From Dromiciops gliroides (taxonomy: Eukaryota; Chordata; Mammalia; Microbiotheria; Microbiotheriidae): a DNA stretch of 64,000 nucleotides. Of the stretch, positions 40,325-50,275 are shown one piece after another. The stretch is taken from positions 167,584,903 through 167,648,902 of the forward strand of contig NC_057866.1 in assembly GCF_019393635.1 (NCBI RefSeq), written 5' to 3'. The notes under the pieces are model-generated. The model did not search any database and was not told where the DNA came from. It saw nothing but the letters and a program-made list of their open reading frames with translations. The position numbers and the translations under genes are program-made. The number at the start of each line of letters is the position of its first letter. The stretch's first letter is position 1.

Positions 40325-40820
40325 GGAATCCTGAACAAGAATCCCTTCTGTCCCCAAAGTGACCCTCGAACTTCTGCTTGAAGACCTCCAGGGAGGAAGA
40401 CTCTCGTATCTCCTTGGTAACTTATTCTAGTTTTGGGGTGGTGCAGTAGAATGAACACACTGGATTTGGATTCAGAGGACCTGAGTTCAAATCCTGACTC
40501 TGGGCCTATGTGACTCTGAGCTTCTGTTTCATCACCTGAAAATGAAAGCACTGAATTGGGTGTTACCTACACTTCATTCCAGCCCCAAACCTATGATGCT
40601 AACTGCTCAGTAGCTTTTCCCTTACATTAAGTCTAAATCTGCCTATTTACAGCATTCATCCAATGTTTCTGGCTGTGCTAAGTAAACAAATAAAATACCA
40701 TTCCTATATATACTTATAAAGAAAGCTATCGAGGCGCCCCCCCCCCCGGCCAAATCTTCTCAAGGAAAAGCATCCCTAGTTCCTTCAACTGATCTTCAGA
40801 AGACACGATCCCTAGAGGCA
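40325..40820 (-). mobile_element. L3/CR1 LINE, split by MIR
   Basis: 40325-40435 (AACTTCTGCTTGAAGACCTC) and 40600-40820 (TTAAGTCTAAATCTGCCTAT, GTTCCTTCAACTGATCTTCA) continue one antisense L3. A C-run lies at 40737-40748. Confidence 0.7.
40436..40599 (+). mobile_element. MIR nested in L3
   Basis: GGTGGTGCAGTAGAATGAAC, CCTGAGTTCAAATCCTGACT. Confidence 0.75.
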
Positions 40821-41270
40821 GTTATAAGAGACCTGATCAAAGGACAGGTCCCCAATTGTAATCTGGACTCACTCATTTCAACAGCCTAACAAGCATTTGT
40901 CAAGCCTAAAATGTGCTCCAATGACTAAGCTAGAGCTGTGGAAGAAAAGCCAAAGGGATAAAACTCATTCTTTGCCACTTTAGGGGAGAAACAAAAACAC
41001 AGGAAACAGAAAACACCACAAAGTGTCCAATGGAGGGGGGGCAGGGAGGAAGGTGTCATACAGGAAGCAAATGAAACTAGAAACTCAGGAAAAGGAGAGC
41101 TCAATGAATAACCCAATTCTGGCCAGCTAAGTGTTTTATTTTTCAAGCTTCTTATTTTCAGGGAGGTGGATATTGAGCACCTATGAGAAAGGGTACTGAT
41201 AATTGGTTGCTTATGAATTTGGCAGAGACTAAATAAAAATCTCAGGCCTGAAAAGGTCCAGCCAGCCCAG
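40821..41270. other. single-copy sequence with weak repeat D head
   Basis: CAACAGCCTAACAAGCATTT near 40880 resembles a repeat D start. The remainder is unassigned. Confidence 0.35.
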
Positions 41271-41282
41271 CCTTCCTGATAG

Positions 41283-41640
41283 AGCCATGTGGAGCAGTGG
41301 ATAGGCCGCTGGGCTTAGAATTTGGAAGACCTGGATTCAAATTCTGTTTCTCATTCATTTTGGGGAGGGGATGGGGCAATGAGGGTTAAGTGACTTGCCC
41401 AGGGTCACACAGCTAGTAAGTGTCAAGTGTCTGAGGTCGGATTTGAACTCAGGTCCTGAATCCAGGTCTGGTACTTTATCCACTGTGCCACCTAGCTTCC
41501 CCCTGTATCTCATTCTTACTAGTTGTGTCACATGGGGCAAACCTCTCTGAGCCTCAATTTGTTCATCTATAAGAAGGAGGGGGTTGGATTAGGATGACTG
41601 AGAAGTCCCAGCCAGCCCTAAATCTGTGATCCTAAGGCTG
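41283..41640 (+). mobile_element. MIR, split by SINE-A
   Basis: Head 41283-41356 (GAGCAGTGGATAGGCCGCTG) and remainder 41503-41640 (CCTCAATTTGTTCATCTATA). Confidence 0.85.
41357..41502 (-). mobile_element. SINE-A nested in MIR
   Basis: TSD CTGTTTCTCATTC (41344-41356) against CTGTATCTCATTC (41503-41515), one mismatch. Confidence 0.95.
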
Positions 41641-41760
41641 GTCTCTCTGAGCCTGTATCCTTAGCTATAAAGTGAGTATAATAATTATAGCCTCAACCTC
41701 AAAGGGTGACTGTGAGAATCGAATGGGATAATGTATGCAAACAAATGTGAGCTTTAAAAA
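41641..41760 (+). mobile_element. MIR-type 3' half
   Basis: CTGAGCCTGTATCCTTAGCT, GGGATAATGTATGCAAACAA. Confidence 0.65.
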
Positions 41761-41769
41761 AAAAAGTTT

Positions 41770-41879
41770 ATCTATGATTTTTGTTGGTATCTCTGACATT
41801 TCCTAATATCTCCCTCTGCTCCCTGACCTGAGAAACCTCTTTTAACAAAGCAATATATGGTTAACCAAAACAAGTAGGC
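41770..41879 (-). mobile_element. LINE 3'UTR fragment
   Basis: TTTCCTAATATCTCCCTCTG then TTTTAACAAAGCAATATATG. Confidence 0.45.
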
Positions 41880-41894
41880 ATTTGTTTCATTTTT

Positions 41895-41948
41895 TTTTTT
41901 TGGTGAGGCAATTGGGGTTAAGTGACTTGCCCAGGGTCACACAGCCAG
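41895..41948 (-). mobile_element. SINE-A, strongly 5'-truncated, with TSD
   Basis: Only about 54 bp of the 3' part remains (to TCACACAGCC), yet it has its own 15-bp TSD ATTTGTTTCATTTTT (41880-41894) against ATTTGCTTCATTTTT (41949-41963). Confidence 0.92.
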
Positions 41949-41963
41949 ATTTGCTTCATTTTT

Positions 41964-42175
41964 GATTGTGAACTTTATAATCATTAACATTTGTGAACTT
42001 AATCATAATTTATTTGAATATACAAAAAGAACAGAAAAGCATGATATAAGAAATGGTGAACTTCAGTTATATGGGTTTTTTAAACTGTCAATTAAATTTA
42101 AAATAGTATTAACAAAACTGAACTGTTTGTATCCCCTGCTGAATTTTGTTTTCTTTGATTTAAAAAAAAGTTTTA
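41964..42175. other. AT-rich unassigned sequence
   Basis: AT-rich, possibly old LINE. Not resolved. Confidence 0.35.
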
Positions 42176-42465
42176 ATTAATCTCCCTCCCTTCCCCCTTT
42201 CTCCTCTCTGCCCTCTCTCTTTCTCCTCCCTTCCCCCTCTCCCTCCCTACTCTATCCCACTCTGTCTTTTTCTCTTGCTCCTCCCTTCTCTTGCTCCACC
42301 CCCTCTCTCTCCCTACTAATTCACCCACTGACTCCACTGCCTTAAATAGAAATCCTCCCTTTAACAAATCAGGATAGACAAATAAAATAAATTAACAAAT
42401 CGGTCGTGCCTGAAAATGGATGCCTGATTCTGTGCTTCTATTGATTCCCTTCTCTCCCAAGAACC
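42176..42465 (-). mobile_element. LINE 3'UTR with pyrimidine tract
   Basis: A C/T-rich tract (42180-42315) followed by AACAAATCAGGATAGACAAA and TGCCTGAAAATGGATGCCTG, antisense L1-type 3'UTR. Confidence 0.55.
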
Positions 42466-42477
42466 GCCCCCCCCCCC

Positions 42478-42825
42478 ACGAAAACTGAGGTCTAGCAAGA
42501 TAGTGATCTAATATCACACAATCTTAGACCTCTTCCCTAGAAACAGAGTTGGCACTATGACCTAGGTCTCCTGGGCATCTCCAGTCTCCTTCTACTATAC
42601 CATAGAGCACCTCTTGAAATGCACAAGGATTTTTATAATCAGTAAGTTTTAAAAAAAATCAGTAACTTTCTGTAGTCGCTGGACACTAACAATGGAATCA
42701 GATCCAAGCTTTACTCCCAACTCACTGGAACACCTTGAGCAACTCACTTCCTTTCACTGGGCATCATTTTTCATTTGTCCAGAGATAGGGTTGGAAGATC
42801 CCTTGAAGCCTCAAAGCTCTAGTCA
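42478..42825. mobile_element. two opposed MIR copies
   Basis: Minus copy 42478-42620 (GAAAACTGAGGTCTAGCAAG) and plus copy 42668-42825 (CACCTTGAGCAACTCACTTC). Confidence 0.65.
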
Positions 42826-43315
42826 TCGATGAAAAGGGAAATGTTATTCCACATCTTTCTCAATTTTTAAAAAATTGCTTGATAGGAAAAAAAGGTTATG
42901 GGCAAGTCGTGGCTCTTTAAAAGTTGTCCAGGCTTTCAAAAAGAAAGAAAAGTGCATCCTGTTTCCTATCCACAGAGGCTGCAGTTTTCATTACAGTAAT
43001 GTGTTATTTATCTCCATATTATACAACAGTCAAGAAGAGTGCAGTGCCAGGCAGAACACGATATCCAGTAGTTGCTCAATGAGGGTGAATTAATATTTTT
43101 ATGAGAATAGTGTTTACTGACTTCTGCATGTTTAAATCAGTAATTTAATGCTTTTGTGCCTTAGGCACTTATATTAAATTTCTATAATTGGGTGTGGTTT
43201 TTTTTAAAGATAAAGAGCAGGAAAGAGACCACAAATCTAGCCATAATCTCATCTTTTAAGTTCTACCAAGGATTTCTAATACATGGGTTTAAATGATTAA
43301 CTTTTAAGCACTATG
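42826..43315. other. single-copy block
   Basis: No repeat recognised. Weak candidate for conserved noncoding DNA. Confidence 0.35.
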
Positions 43316-43600
43316 GAAGAGTGTGTGAGGAAGTGTTGGAGAACATGAGGGAGAAAGAGGATGGCAGGTTAGTGTGTATTTAGCATAGATTCATAGGGGA
43401 GCATGGGGCTTATATGCCTGGAGGTACCAGCATACCCTGGGGCTAACATTACCGTTGGTCCTTCCCCTCAGGGGGCTTATCCCTCTGGTGTCAAAATTGG
43501 CTCTTCTCCTTCCCCTTCCCCTGGGGAATGGGCTAAATGTAATGTTCACCTTATGTGAATTGTGACAGGACCATATTGATCAGGGGTCCCTCATTCCCCC
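43316..43600 (-). mobile_element. possible minus-strand LTR
   Basis: Read on the minus strand, a purine tract GGGAAAGGGGGAA (about 43595-43607) is followed by TGAGGGACCCCTGATC and then by a TATA-like GCATATAAGCCCC. No polyA signal, TSD or second LTR was found. Confidence 0.35.
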
Positions 43601-43614
43601 TTTCCCAACATGAC

Positions 43615-43989
43615 TTAGAAGATGGCGATAAAACCAATAGTTGATTGACTCTGAGTGGGGCAAGGTTTAATGTGCCTCTTCATATTTGGGTTAACATGGG
43701 GTCTATCAACATAGGTGTAGAGTCCCAACCTTCCAATTTGGTGGATGTCTGAAGACCAAGTGAAGAACCACATTCCGTCCTGCTGTTCAGGCTGCTCTAT
43801 TGATGCTACTGCCGCTATAGCCCTGTTGCACATCTTTGCTATTTTACACCTAAGTAAAGCTCTCCCTTTGTTAACTGTTCTATGACTTAAGAGTACCTGC
43901 ATTCCACTCCAAGCTGCATTTACTCTGGGATCTAGACTTTCTCTATGATACTTGCAAAAAGAAACCTCTTCATCCTGGAAACTCATTCT
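43615..43989 (-). pseudogene. unidentified open stretch, possible ERV 3' remnant
   Basis: About 125 codons stay open on the minus strand from an ATG near 43987 to a TAA at 43615, directly upstream of the possible polypurine tract and LTR. I recognise no domain. Runs this long are expected by chance in 64 kb. The 5' side is cut by a SINE-A. If viral it is a fragment without a proven partner. Confidence 0.25.
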
Positions 43990-44140
43990 TTTTTTTTTTT
44001 TTTTAGTGAGGCAATTGGGGTTAAGTGACTTGCCCAGGGTCACACAGCTAGTAAGTGTTAAGTGTCTGAGGCCAAATTTAAACTCAGGTACTCCTGACTC
44101 CAGGGCCAGTGCTCTATCCACTGCGCCACCTAGCTGCCCC
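43990..44140 (-). mobile_element. SINE-A
   Basis: TSD GGAAACTCATTCT (43977-43989) against GGAAATTCATTCT (44141-44153), one mismatch. Low divergence. Confidence 0.95.
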
Positions 44141-44334
44141 GGAAATTCATTCTAACATTTTATTTCTTACACAGGAAGTGCACTCCTCCCGTGGCCTCTT
44201 CCTCTGATTGGCAGGTTCCTCTCAGAACCTTTGTTTTAAGGAGCACTTCTAGGTGAGCCATGTGCTCAGGACTCTCTGGAATTTTTCTACCATCCTTTCA
44301 GCAAGTATTTCCCCACCTATCCCTCCCTTTTCTG

Positions 44335-44465
44335 TTGCCTTTTGTGTTGTTTTCCCCTATCAGACTCTTAACTCTCTTTTTCTGTTTATGTTTGTAGTCC
44401 CAGCACATAGCACAGTGCCTGGCACATAGTAAGCACTCAATAAATGCTTATTGAGTTGACTGACT
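44335..44465 (+). mobile_element. L2-type LINE 3' end
   Basis: GCACAGTGCCTGGCACATAG, AAGCACTCAATAAATGCTTA, ending TGAGTTGACTGAC. Well preserved. Confidence 0.85.
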
Positions 44466-44671
44466 TACCTCTTTTCATCTCAACATAAAACTTGAATTAA
44501 TAGAGTGCCAACATCAGACCACATCCCTCATACACATCTGTGCATGGACGTCTTGTTCAATATATACTTATGTATATCTATACAGAAAAACCTGTTTCAA
44601 AGGAAAAGATAGAGTGAAATTCTGACTCCAGCATTTATTAGCTATATCCACAAGTGGCCTAAGAACTCCAA
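44466..44671. other. single-copy sequence
   Basis: Perhaps a MIR scrap at 44610-44665. Otherwise unassigned. Confidence 0.35.
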
Positions 44672-44681
44672 CCCCTTTTAG

Positions 44682-44844
44682 GGTTTTTTTGTTTGTTTGT
44701 TTTTGTTTTTGCAGGGCAATGAAGGATAAGTGACTTGCCCAGGGTCACACAGCTAGTACATGTCAAGTGTCTGAGGCCAGATTTGAACTCAGGTCCTCCT
44801 GAATCTAGGGCCAGTGTTTTATCCACTGCACCACCTAGATGCCC
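44682..44844 (-). mobile_element. SINE-A
   Basis: Perfect 10-bp TSD CCCCTTTTAG (44672-44681 and 44845-44854). Tail rich in TTTG. Confidence 0.93.
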
Positions 44845-45029
44845 CCCCTTTTAGTTTTCAAATTGATTTTTCCCCACCGAATTTGACAAAGATCCAATAG
44901 AACGGGCCTTGGTATATACGTAGGAGAACAGAAAAAGAGGATTGAGTATGAAAATTCAGGTCTATATTGGCTATAGCTAATTTTTCTTTTGAGCTAACTT
45001 CAGCCCCTTAAAACATGTGTTCTAGATGT

Positions 45030-45112
45030 CTTTTGTTTTTATACCACCACTACTATTTTCCATTAAATGACCCCCTACCTCAACCTTTTAAAACAAAGAA
45101 AAATTGTACAAC
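45030..45112 (-). mobile_element. L1 3'UTR fragment
   Basis: TTTTGTTTTTATACCACCAC and CATTAAATGACCCCCTACCT; like 15048-15235. Confidence 0.5.
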
Positions 45113-45121
45113 AAAACAATT

Positions 45122-45283
45122 TGAGGGGGTGGCTAGGTGGTGTGGTGGATAAAGCACCAGCCCTGGATTCAGGAGGACCTGAGTTCAAATTCGGCCTCAG
45201 ACACTTGACACTTACCAGCTGTGTGACCCTGGGCAAGTCACTTAACCCCCATTGCCCCTCAACAAAAACAAAAAACAAAACAA
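45122..45283 (+). mobile_element. SINE-A
   Basis: Full-length with an (ACAAAA)n tail. TSD AAAACAATT (45113-45121 and 45284-45292). Confidence 0.92.
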
Positions 45284-45292
45284 AAAACAATT

Positions 45293-45733
45293 CATCACAG
45301 TGACTGCAACCAAGTGTTTGCTCTGGGTCAGGTATTGGACTCAGGAGAGTTCCATGATCCATGTTCAGGACTGAAATGTAATGAAATTCTCATGGATCAT
45401 AAACTGCTATCAGAAAACTTATAAAGAACTTAAATAATTTTGTTGAAAAGAAAAGGATGCTGCTTCTTTCTAGCTCTTCATTCACCAGGGCAGCAATTCT
45501 GGATCAAAATGACATTCTGCAAGACAATAGGAATTCCACCAGACTTTAGGAACACCAACTATCTCTATATAGATTGGACTTTCACTTCCCCATGTCCTTT
45601 GGCCCAACCAAATCCTGAGGTTGGCCTCCTTAAAAGAAAACCATTTCAGCCTACATAAACTAAATGGTACTCCTATTAGTTCACAGTGTATGCAACATTT
45701 TGCACCTGCAGTCTATTACCTCATTACTAAGAA
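45293..45733. other. single-copy sequence
   Basis: Nothing recognised. Confidence 0.4.
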
Positions 45734-45748
45734 GAGGCAAGTATTTTT

Positions 45749-45888
45749 TTTAGTGAGGCAATTGGGGTTAAGTGACTTGCCCAGGGTCACACAGCTAGTA
45801 AGTGTTAAGTGTCTGAGGATGGATTTGAACTCAGGTCCTCCTGATTCCAGGGCCGGTGCTCTATCCACTGCACCACCTAGCTGCCCCC
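45749..45888 (-). mobile_element. SINE-A
   Basis: Perfect 15-bp TSD GAGGCAAGTATTTTT (45734-45748 and 45889-45903). Confidence 0.97.
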
Positions 45889-46007
45889 GAGGCAAGTATT
45901 TTTAACATTTTTCTTCTGGCATGAAAATTCAACAGCCCCCAACTCTTTACACATCCTTTGTGAGAATCAAAGGCAAATTGGTTAATGCTATTTCAAGAAT
46001 AACCCTG

Positions 46008-46161
46008 GGGGGCGGCTAGGTGGCGCAGTGGATAAAGCACCGGCCCTGGATTCAGGAGTACCTGAGTTCAAATCCGGCCTCAGACACTTGACACTTAACT
46101 AGCTGTGTGACCCTGGGCAAGTCACTTAACCCCCATTGCCCCGCAAAAAAAAAAAAAAAAA
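46008..46161 (+). mobile_element. SINE-A, young copy
   Basis: Perfect 13-bp TSD AAGAATAACCCTG (45995-46007 and 46162-46174), pure A tail, and CpGs kept in GGTGGCGCAG, CACCGGCCC and ATCCGGCC. One A insertion in CTTAACTAG. Among the least diverged copies here. Confidence 0.97.
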
Positions 46162-46385
46162 AAGAATAACCCTGAATGTCCTTTAGTAAATAGAGAGGTA
46201 AATAGATAAATCATTGCCTGGTTATACTGGAGTTATACCAACAGCTACTGGCACAGAATCAGTCTCAATAGAATCGTGAAGTAGAAAAAATATGTCATTG
46301 TGTTAGAGCCATCTTATCTTTTCTAACAGGACCTTATTCTCTTTCTCAGGGAAGCCTTCCTGCCTCCACCATCTTGCTCTGGGCC

Positions 46386-46412
46386 AATCATACATAAATG
46401 TTAGCTGTTATT
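46386..46412 (+). mobile_element. MIR tail scrap
   Basis: ATAAATGTTAGCTGTTATTA. Confidence 0.4.
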
Positions 46413-46501
46413 ATTCCTTTTTTGGGCTCCTCACATTTTGAAAGAGTCAAAAAAAAGTCTTCAAAACTCAAAGTAAATATGGTGATCAGAAGATTAATAT
46501 G

Positions 46502-47191
46502 ACTGTGCATACCCTTTGACCCAGCAATACCATTACTAGGCCTGTATCCCAAAGAGATCATTAAAAAAGGGAAAGGACCTACATATACAAAAATTTTTAT
46601 AACTGCTATTTTTGTGGCAGCAAAGAATTGGAAATTGAAGGGATGGCCATCAGTTGGGGAATGGATTAAGTTATGGTGTGTGAATGTCATGGAATACTAT
46701 TGAGCTGTAAGAAATGATAGGCAGGCAGATTTCAGAAAAACCTGGAAAGACTTACATGAACTGATACTGAGTGAAGTAAGCAGAACCAGGAGAACATTGT
46801 ACACAGTAATAGCAACATTGTGTGATGCTCAACTGTGAAAGACTTAGCACTTCTCAAGTCCAAGACAATTCCAAAAGACTTATGATGGAAAATGCTCTCC
46901 ATATCCAGAAAAATGGAGTGTGAATGCAGATCGAAGCATATTAGTTTCACTTTTTTGTTGGTTTTTTGTTTTTTCTTTCTTGTGGTTTTCCCCTTTTGTC
47001 CTGATTCTTGTCTCATGACATGACTAATATGGAAATATATTTAACATGATTGTAATATATAACCTATATCAGATGGCTTGCTGTCTTGGAGAAGGGGGAG
47101 GGAGAAAAGTTTGGAACTCAAAATCTTAAAAAAATGAATGTTGAAAACTATCTTTACATGTAATTGGAAAAAAATACTATTTTTTTAAAAA
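46502..47191 (+). mobile_element. L1, 5'-truncated, 690 bp
   Basis: Contains the end of ORF2 (the DNA for the FDPAIPLLG-type motif, with stops after it), the 3'UTR and an A-rich end. Flanks AAGATTAATATG (46490-46501) and AAGATTAATACG (47192-47203) are a 12-bp TSD with one mismatch. Not coding. Confidence 0.92.
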
Positions 47192-47234
47192 AAGATTAAT
47201 ACGCATGGAGGAAAGGTATCATTTTAGGGTAAGA

Positions 47235-47300
47235 TGCTATAGAAGAAAGAGCACTGAATTTGGAGTAAGAAGGTCTGAGCTTGAATAGAAGCTATGTCGC
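47235..47300 (+). mobile_element. MIR head
   Basis: AAGAAAGAGCACTGAATTTG and GGTCTGAGCTTGAATAGAAG. Confidence 0.5.
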
Positions 47301-47465
47301 ATGTCCATATTAGAAAAGAAAAGCAGGAGACCCAACATTAGAGAAGCTGGAGTTAGGTCTAGGAAGCAGCTCATTCAAACTGCTCAAGGAAGAATCACTT
47401 GATGATCTTGAGCTACCTGGGCAGAATCTAAGAGGGAACTATTTAAGGAAGGGTTTCCAAGCAAT
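47301..47465. other. single-copy sequence
   Basis: Nothing recognised. Confidence 0.35.
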
Positions 47466-47580
47466 AGGGCAGCTAGGTGGCACAGTAAATAGAGCAAACA
47501 AACAAATTAAGGGTTAAGTAACTTAGGAATACCCATAGCTAGAACTATAAGAAACCAACTAGAGCACCTAGCATCCACCT
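47466..47580. mobile_element. rearranged SINE-A (head plus, tail minus)
   Basis: A plus-strand head (TAGGGCAGCTAGGTGGCACA to about 47495) joins a minus-strand 3' half (AACAAATTAAGGGTTAAGTA). The form resembles twin priming or a post-insertion inversion. Confidence 0.65.
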
Positions 47581-47772
47581 ACTCCTGGGTTCTGACTAGA
47601 ATTGGCTCCTTGGGCACTTGAGACTTAGGCAGCCCATCTGCTTGAGTGATTTTGTTGATTGAGGGAGAGGGACACAAATGGATTCTGGTTAGTCAGAGAG
47701 AGAACATTATTGTCAGTTTGGTATGAAGGAAGCTGATCAGCACCTCTAAGGCTCACCTTAGTGATTTGTTTT

Positions 47773-47923
47773 GTTTTGTTTTGTTTTGTTTGCGGAGCAA
47801 TGGGGGTTAAGTGACTTCCCTAGGGTCACACAGCTAGTAACTGTCAAGTGTCTGAGGCCGGATTTGAACTCCGGTACTCCTGAATCCAGGGCCGGTGCTT
47901 TATCCACTGTGCCACCTAGCTGC
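47773..47923 (-). mobile_element. SINE-A
   Basis: Perfect 17-bp TSD CCTTAGTGATTTGTTTT (47756-47772 and 47924-47940). Tail is (GTTTT)n. Confidence 0.97.
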
Positions 47924-47940
47924 CCTTAGTGATTTGTTTT

Positions 47941-48084
47941 TAAAGGAGGGCATTATTCACATATATTCATTAATAACATTTGATTGACTGTATTGAGAAG
48001 TTCATTTCCATTTACAGCAGATGCACTATACATAGCAAACACATGTATAATGTATTCCCATCCTACTTGTTAGCACAAGAGGGC
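47941..48084. other. single-copy sequence
   Basis: Nothing recognised. Confidence 0.35.
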
Positions 48085-48345
48085 AGGGAGGTGACATAAT
48101 ACATAGAGTACTAGACCTGGAGTCAGGAAGTCTCATCTCCCTGAGTTCAAATCTGGCCTCAGACACTTAATAGCTTTGTGACCCTGGGCAAGTCACTTAA
48201 GCCTATATGTCTCAATCTTCTCATCTGTAAAATGAGCTGGAGGAAGAGATGGCAAACCACTCCAATATTTTTGCCAAGAAAACCCCAAATGCAGTCATGA
48301 AGAGTCAGACACAACTGAAAATGACTGAATAACAACAAAAGTTAA
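48085..48345 (+). mobile_element. SINE-B, full length, reference copy
   Basis: In sense order: tRNA-like head, GTTCAAATCTGGCCTCAGAC, CTTCTCATCTGTAAAATGAG, GATGGCAAACCACTCCAATA, then a tail AAGAGTCAGACACAACTGAA closing with ATAACAACAA. The tail resembles BovB/RTE 3' ends as used by ruminant Bov-tA, pointing to RTE-driven mobility. Confidence 0.92.
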
Positions 48346-48382
48346 CATGTGTGATAGTAAATCAGCTATATGTGTTGCACAT

Positions 48383-48570
48383 AGATTTAGAGATGAAGGA
48401 AACCTCAGAAGTCATTGAGTCCAACCCCTTCATTGTACAGTTGAAGAAAACTGAGACCAAGAAAGTTAGGAGACTTGCCCAAGGTCACACAGGTAGTATA
48501 GATGGTAAAGCCAGGATTTGAAGTGAGGTTCTCTGGCTTTAAATCCAGCGTTCTTTCCATTGAACCAAGG
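48383..48570 (-). mobile_element. MIR-type SINE
   Basis: GAAGTCATTGAGTCCAACCCC, GACTTGCCCAAGGTCACACA. Confidence 0.75.
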
Positions 48571-48995
48571 CTGAGGCTGTAAGAAATCACCAAAACTTGA
48601 GAAAATTGCCTCCCTAACACTTGGTAGTCATAGCAGTGCATTGGAAGCGTGCTCAGCCTAACAAAATTGTTTTATTAGATGTGGCTGCAGAAATTACATT
48701 AGGCCTAAAAATTAGGATATTGCCATAGCCCATCTCCAAAAGGCCCTGCTGACTTATTTGAAACTTTTATCCTGTGGATATGGGTACAGTATCAAGGGTT
48801 GAAAGGATGCATAGATGTAAGGAAGAGAAAATGTGCAGGGATTGTGTTTGTGCAGACTGGAGGTGGTGGTGGCAACAGCGGCAGTGGAAGATCTTATTTG
48901 TTTCAAAGGAGAGGAGAAGCTGGGTTATATAGAGGAAAGTGTAGTAGACTGGGGCAGGGGAAATGCATGAACAGAAAGGCACATTCATTCTATCT
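48571..48995. other. single-copy block
   Basis: 48630-48780 is repeat-free; 48830-48960 is purine and GGTGGT rich. No gene. Confidence 0.35.
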
Positions 48996-49009
48996 AAAAA
49001 GTCAATCAT

Positions 49010-49155
49010 GGGGGAAGCTAGGTAACACAGTAGATAAAGCACCGGCCCTGGATTCAGGAGGACCTGAGTTCAAATCTGACCTCAGACACTTGACACTTAC
49101 TAGCTGTGTGACCTTGGGCAAGTCACTTAACCCTCATTGACTCACCAAAAAAAAA
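49010..49155 (+). mobile_element. SINE-A
   Basis: TSD AAAAAGTCAATCAT (48996-49009) against AAAAAGTCTATCAT (49156-49169 with the A tail), one mismatch. Confidence 0.94.
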
Positions 49156-49280
49156 AAAAAGTCTATCATTTGCCACTGGCAAAAGTCCTTCCTGAATAGC
49201 TACTATAAAGATGACAATCTAAGGTAGCTGCTGAGCTTGATACCAATGAAGCTGCTTTGCTAAGTGCAAACACGTTCTTT

Positions 49281-49429
49281 TTTTTTTTTTAATGGCCAGG
49301 CAATGAGGGTTAAGTGACTTGCCCAGGGTCATACAGCTAGTAAGTGTCAAGTGTCTGAGGCTGCATTTGAACTCAGGTCCTCCTGAATCCAGGGCCAGTG
49401 CTCTATCCACTGTGCCACCTAGCTGCCCT
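49281..49429 (-). mobile_element. SINE-A
   Basis: TSD CAAACACGTTCTTT (49267-49280) against CAAACACATTCTTT (49430-49443). Forms an inverted pair with the preceding copy, about 125 bp apart. Confidence 0.96.
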
Positions 49430-49487
49430 CAAACACATTCTTTATTGGAACATTCTTCCTTTCTCCGGGCTGCCTGAGCCAGCCCTA

Positions 49488-49585
49488 CAGATCAATCAAC
49501 AAGCCTACTATGTGCCGGACAGTGCACTAGGCACTGGGGATAGAGAGATGAAGCAGCCCAGCCCTTGAGGAATTTACAATGTCTC
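49488..49585 (+). mobile_element. repeat D head
   Basis: AATCAACAAGCCTACTATGT, GTGCACTAGGCACTGGGGAT, CTTGAGGAATTTACAATG. Confidence 0.75.
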
Positions 49586-49990
49586 TCAAGTAAGGTCTGT
49601 TAATTCTTATGCTCATTTCTCTTCCTTCTTCCAGAAGTCTCAGCCTAGGCCCAGCCTCTCTTGCCTCTAGCTCTGGAGAAGTTTCTATCTTGTGCTGTTT
49701 AGTTCAGCCTACAGCAATGTTTCTATATACCTTGTATTGAGTTATCCAAGTATATATTGTATCCACCTCCCCCAAGTAAAAGCTTAGGGAAGGCTTGTTT
49801 CTTTGTGTAATGAGAGGACCATAGTACTAGCCCCTTGATCACCCAAGGGAGGAAACAAACTTCCCAAATTCCGCATGGATGGAGATCAGGCAGGGGATAG
49901 CTGTACATGCCCTGTATAATCCCTCAGGAAGGGCAGATCTGATCCTGCTCTGAGGCTTGAGCCCTCACTGGCCAATCCACCCATTACCTG
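49586..49990. other. single-copy sequence
   Basis: Nothing firm. An old L2 piece may lie near 49730-49820. Confidence 0.35.
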
Positions 49991-49992
49991 AG

Positions 49993-50075
49993 TTTTGTCT
50001 TTATACCCCCAGGCCCTAGCACTCCGTTTGCCGCATAGTAGGTGCTTGACAAATATGTAATTGATTGAGTCAAGA
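49993..50075 (+). mobile_element. L2-type LINE 3' end
   Basis: GGCCCTAGCACTCCGTTTGC, GCATAGTAGGTGCTTGACAA. Confidence 0.75.
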
Positions 50076-50164
50076 GTGAGTCAAAGGAATTAGGATCAGT
50101 AGCTGCAGGTGGAGCCAGGACTAGGGACTGGTTCAGTCAGTTATCTAAACCAGGGTTGGAGTAC

Positions 50165-50275
50165 AATGGGTATCGTATTTCTTGCCTTGTCAAAGAGTGA
50201 GGGAGGGCTGGAGGGAGGGAAAGAATTTGGAAGTGAAAAAAAAAATGAAAAATACAAATAATAAACTGGAGTTGG
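50165..50275 (+). mobile_element. L1 3'UTR fragment
   Basis: GGGAGGGCTGGAGGGAGGGA, AAGAATTTGGAAGTGAAAAA. Confidence 0.6.

Noticed and set aside
40114..40551. 145-codon antisense frame as a gene
   Set aside because: It crosses from unassigned DNA through an L3 fragment into a MIR head, so it cannot be one conserved coding sequence.
44380..44465. AATAAA-containing ends (also 28430, 13310) as gene polyadenylation sites
   Set aside because: They belong to L2-type LINE 3' ends, with no exon upstream.
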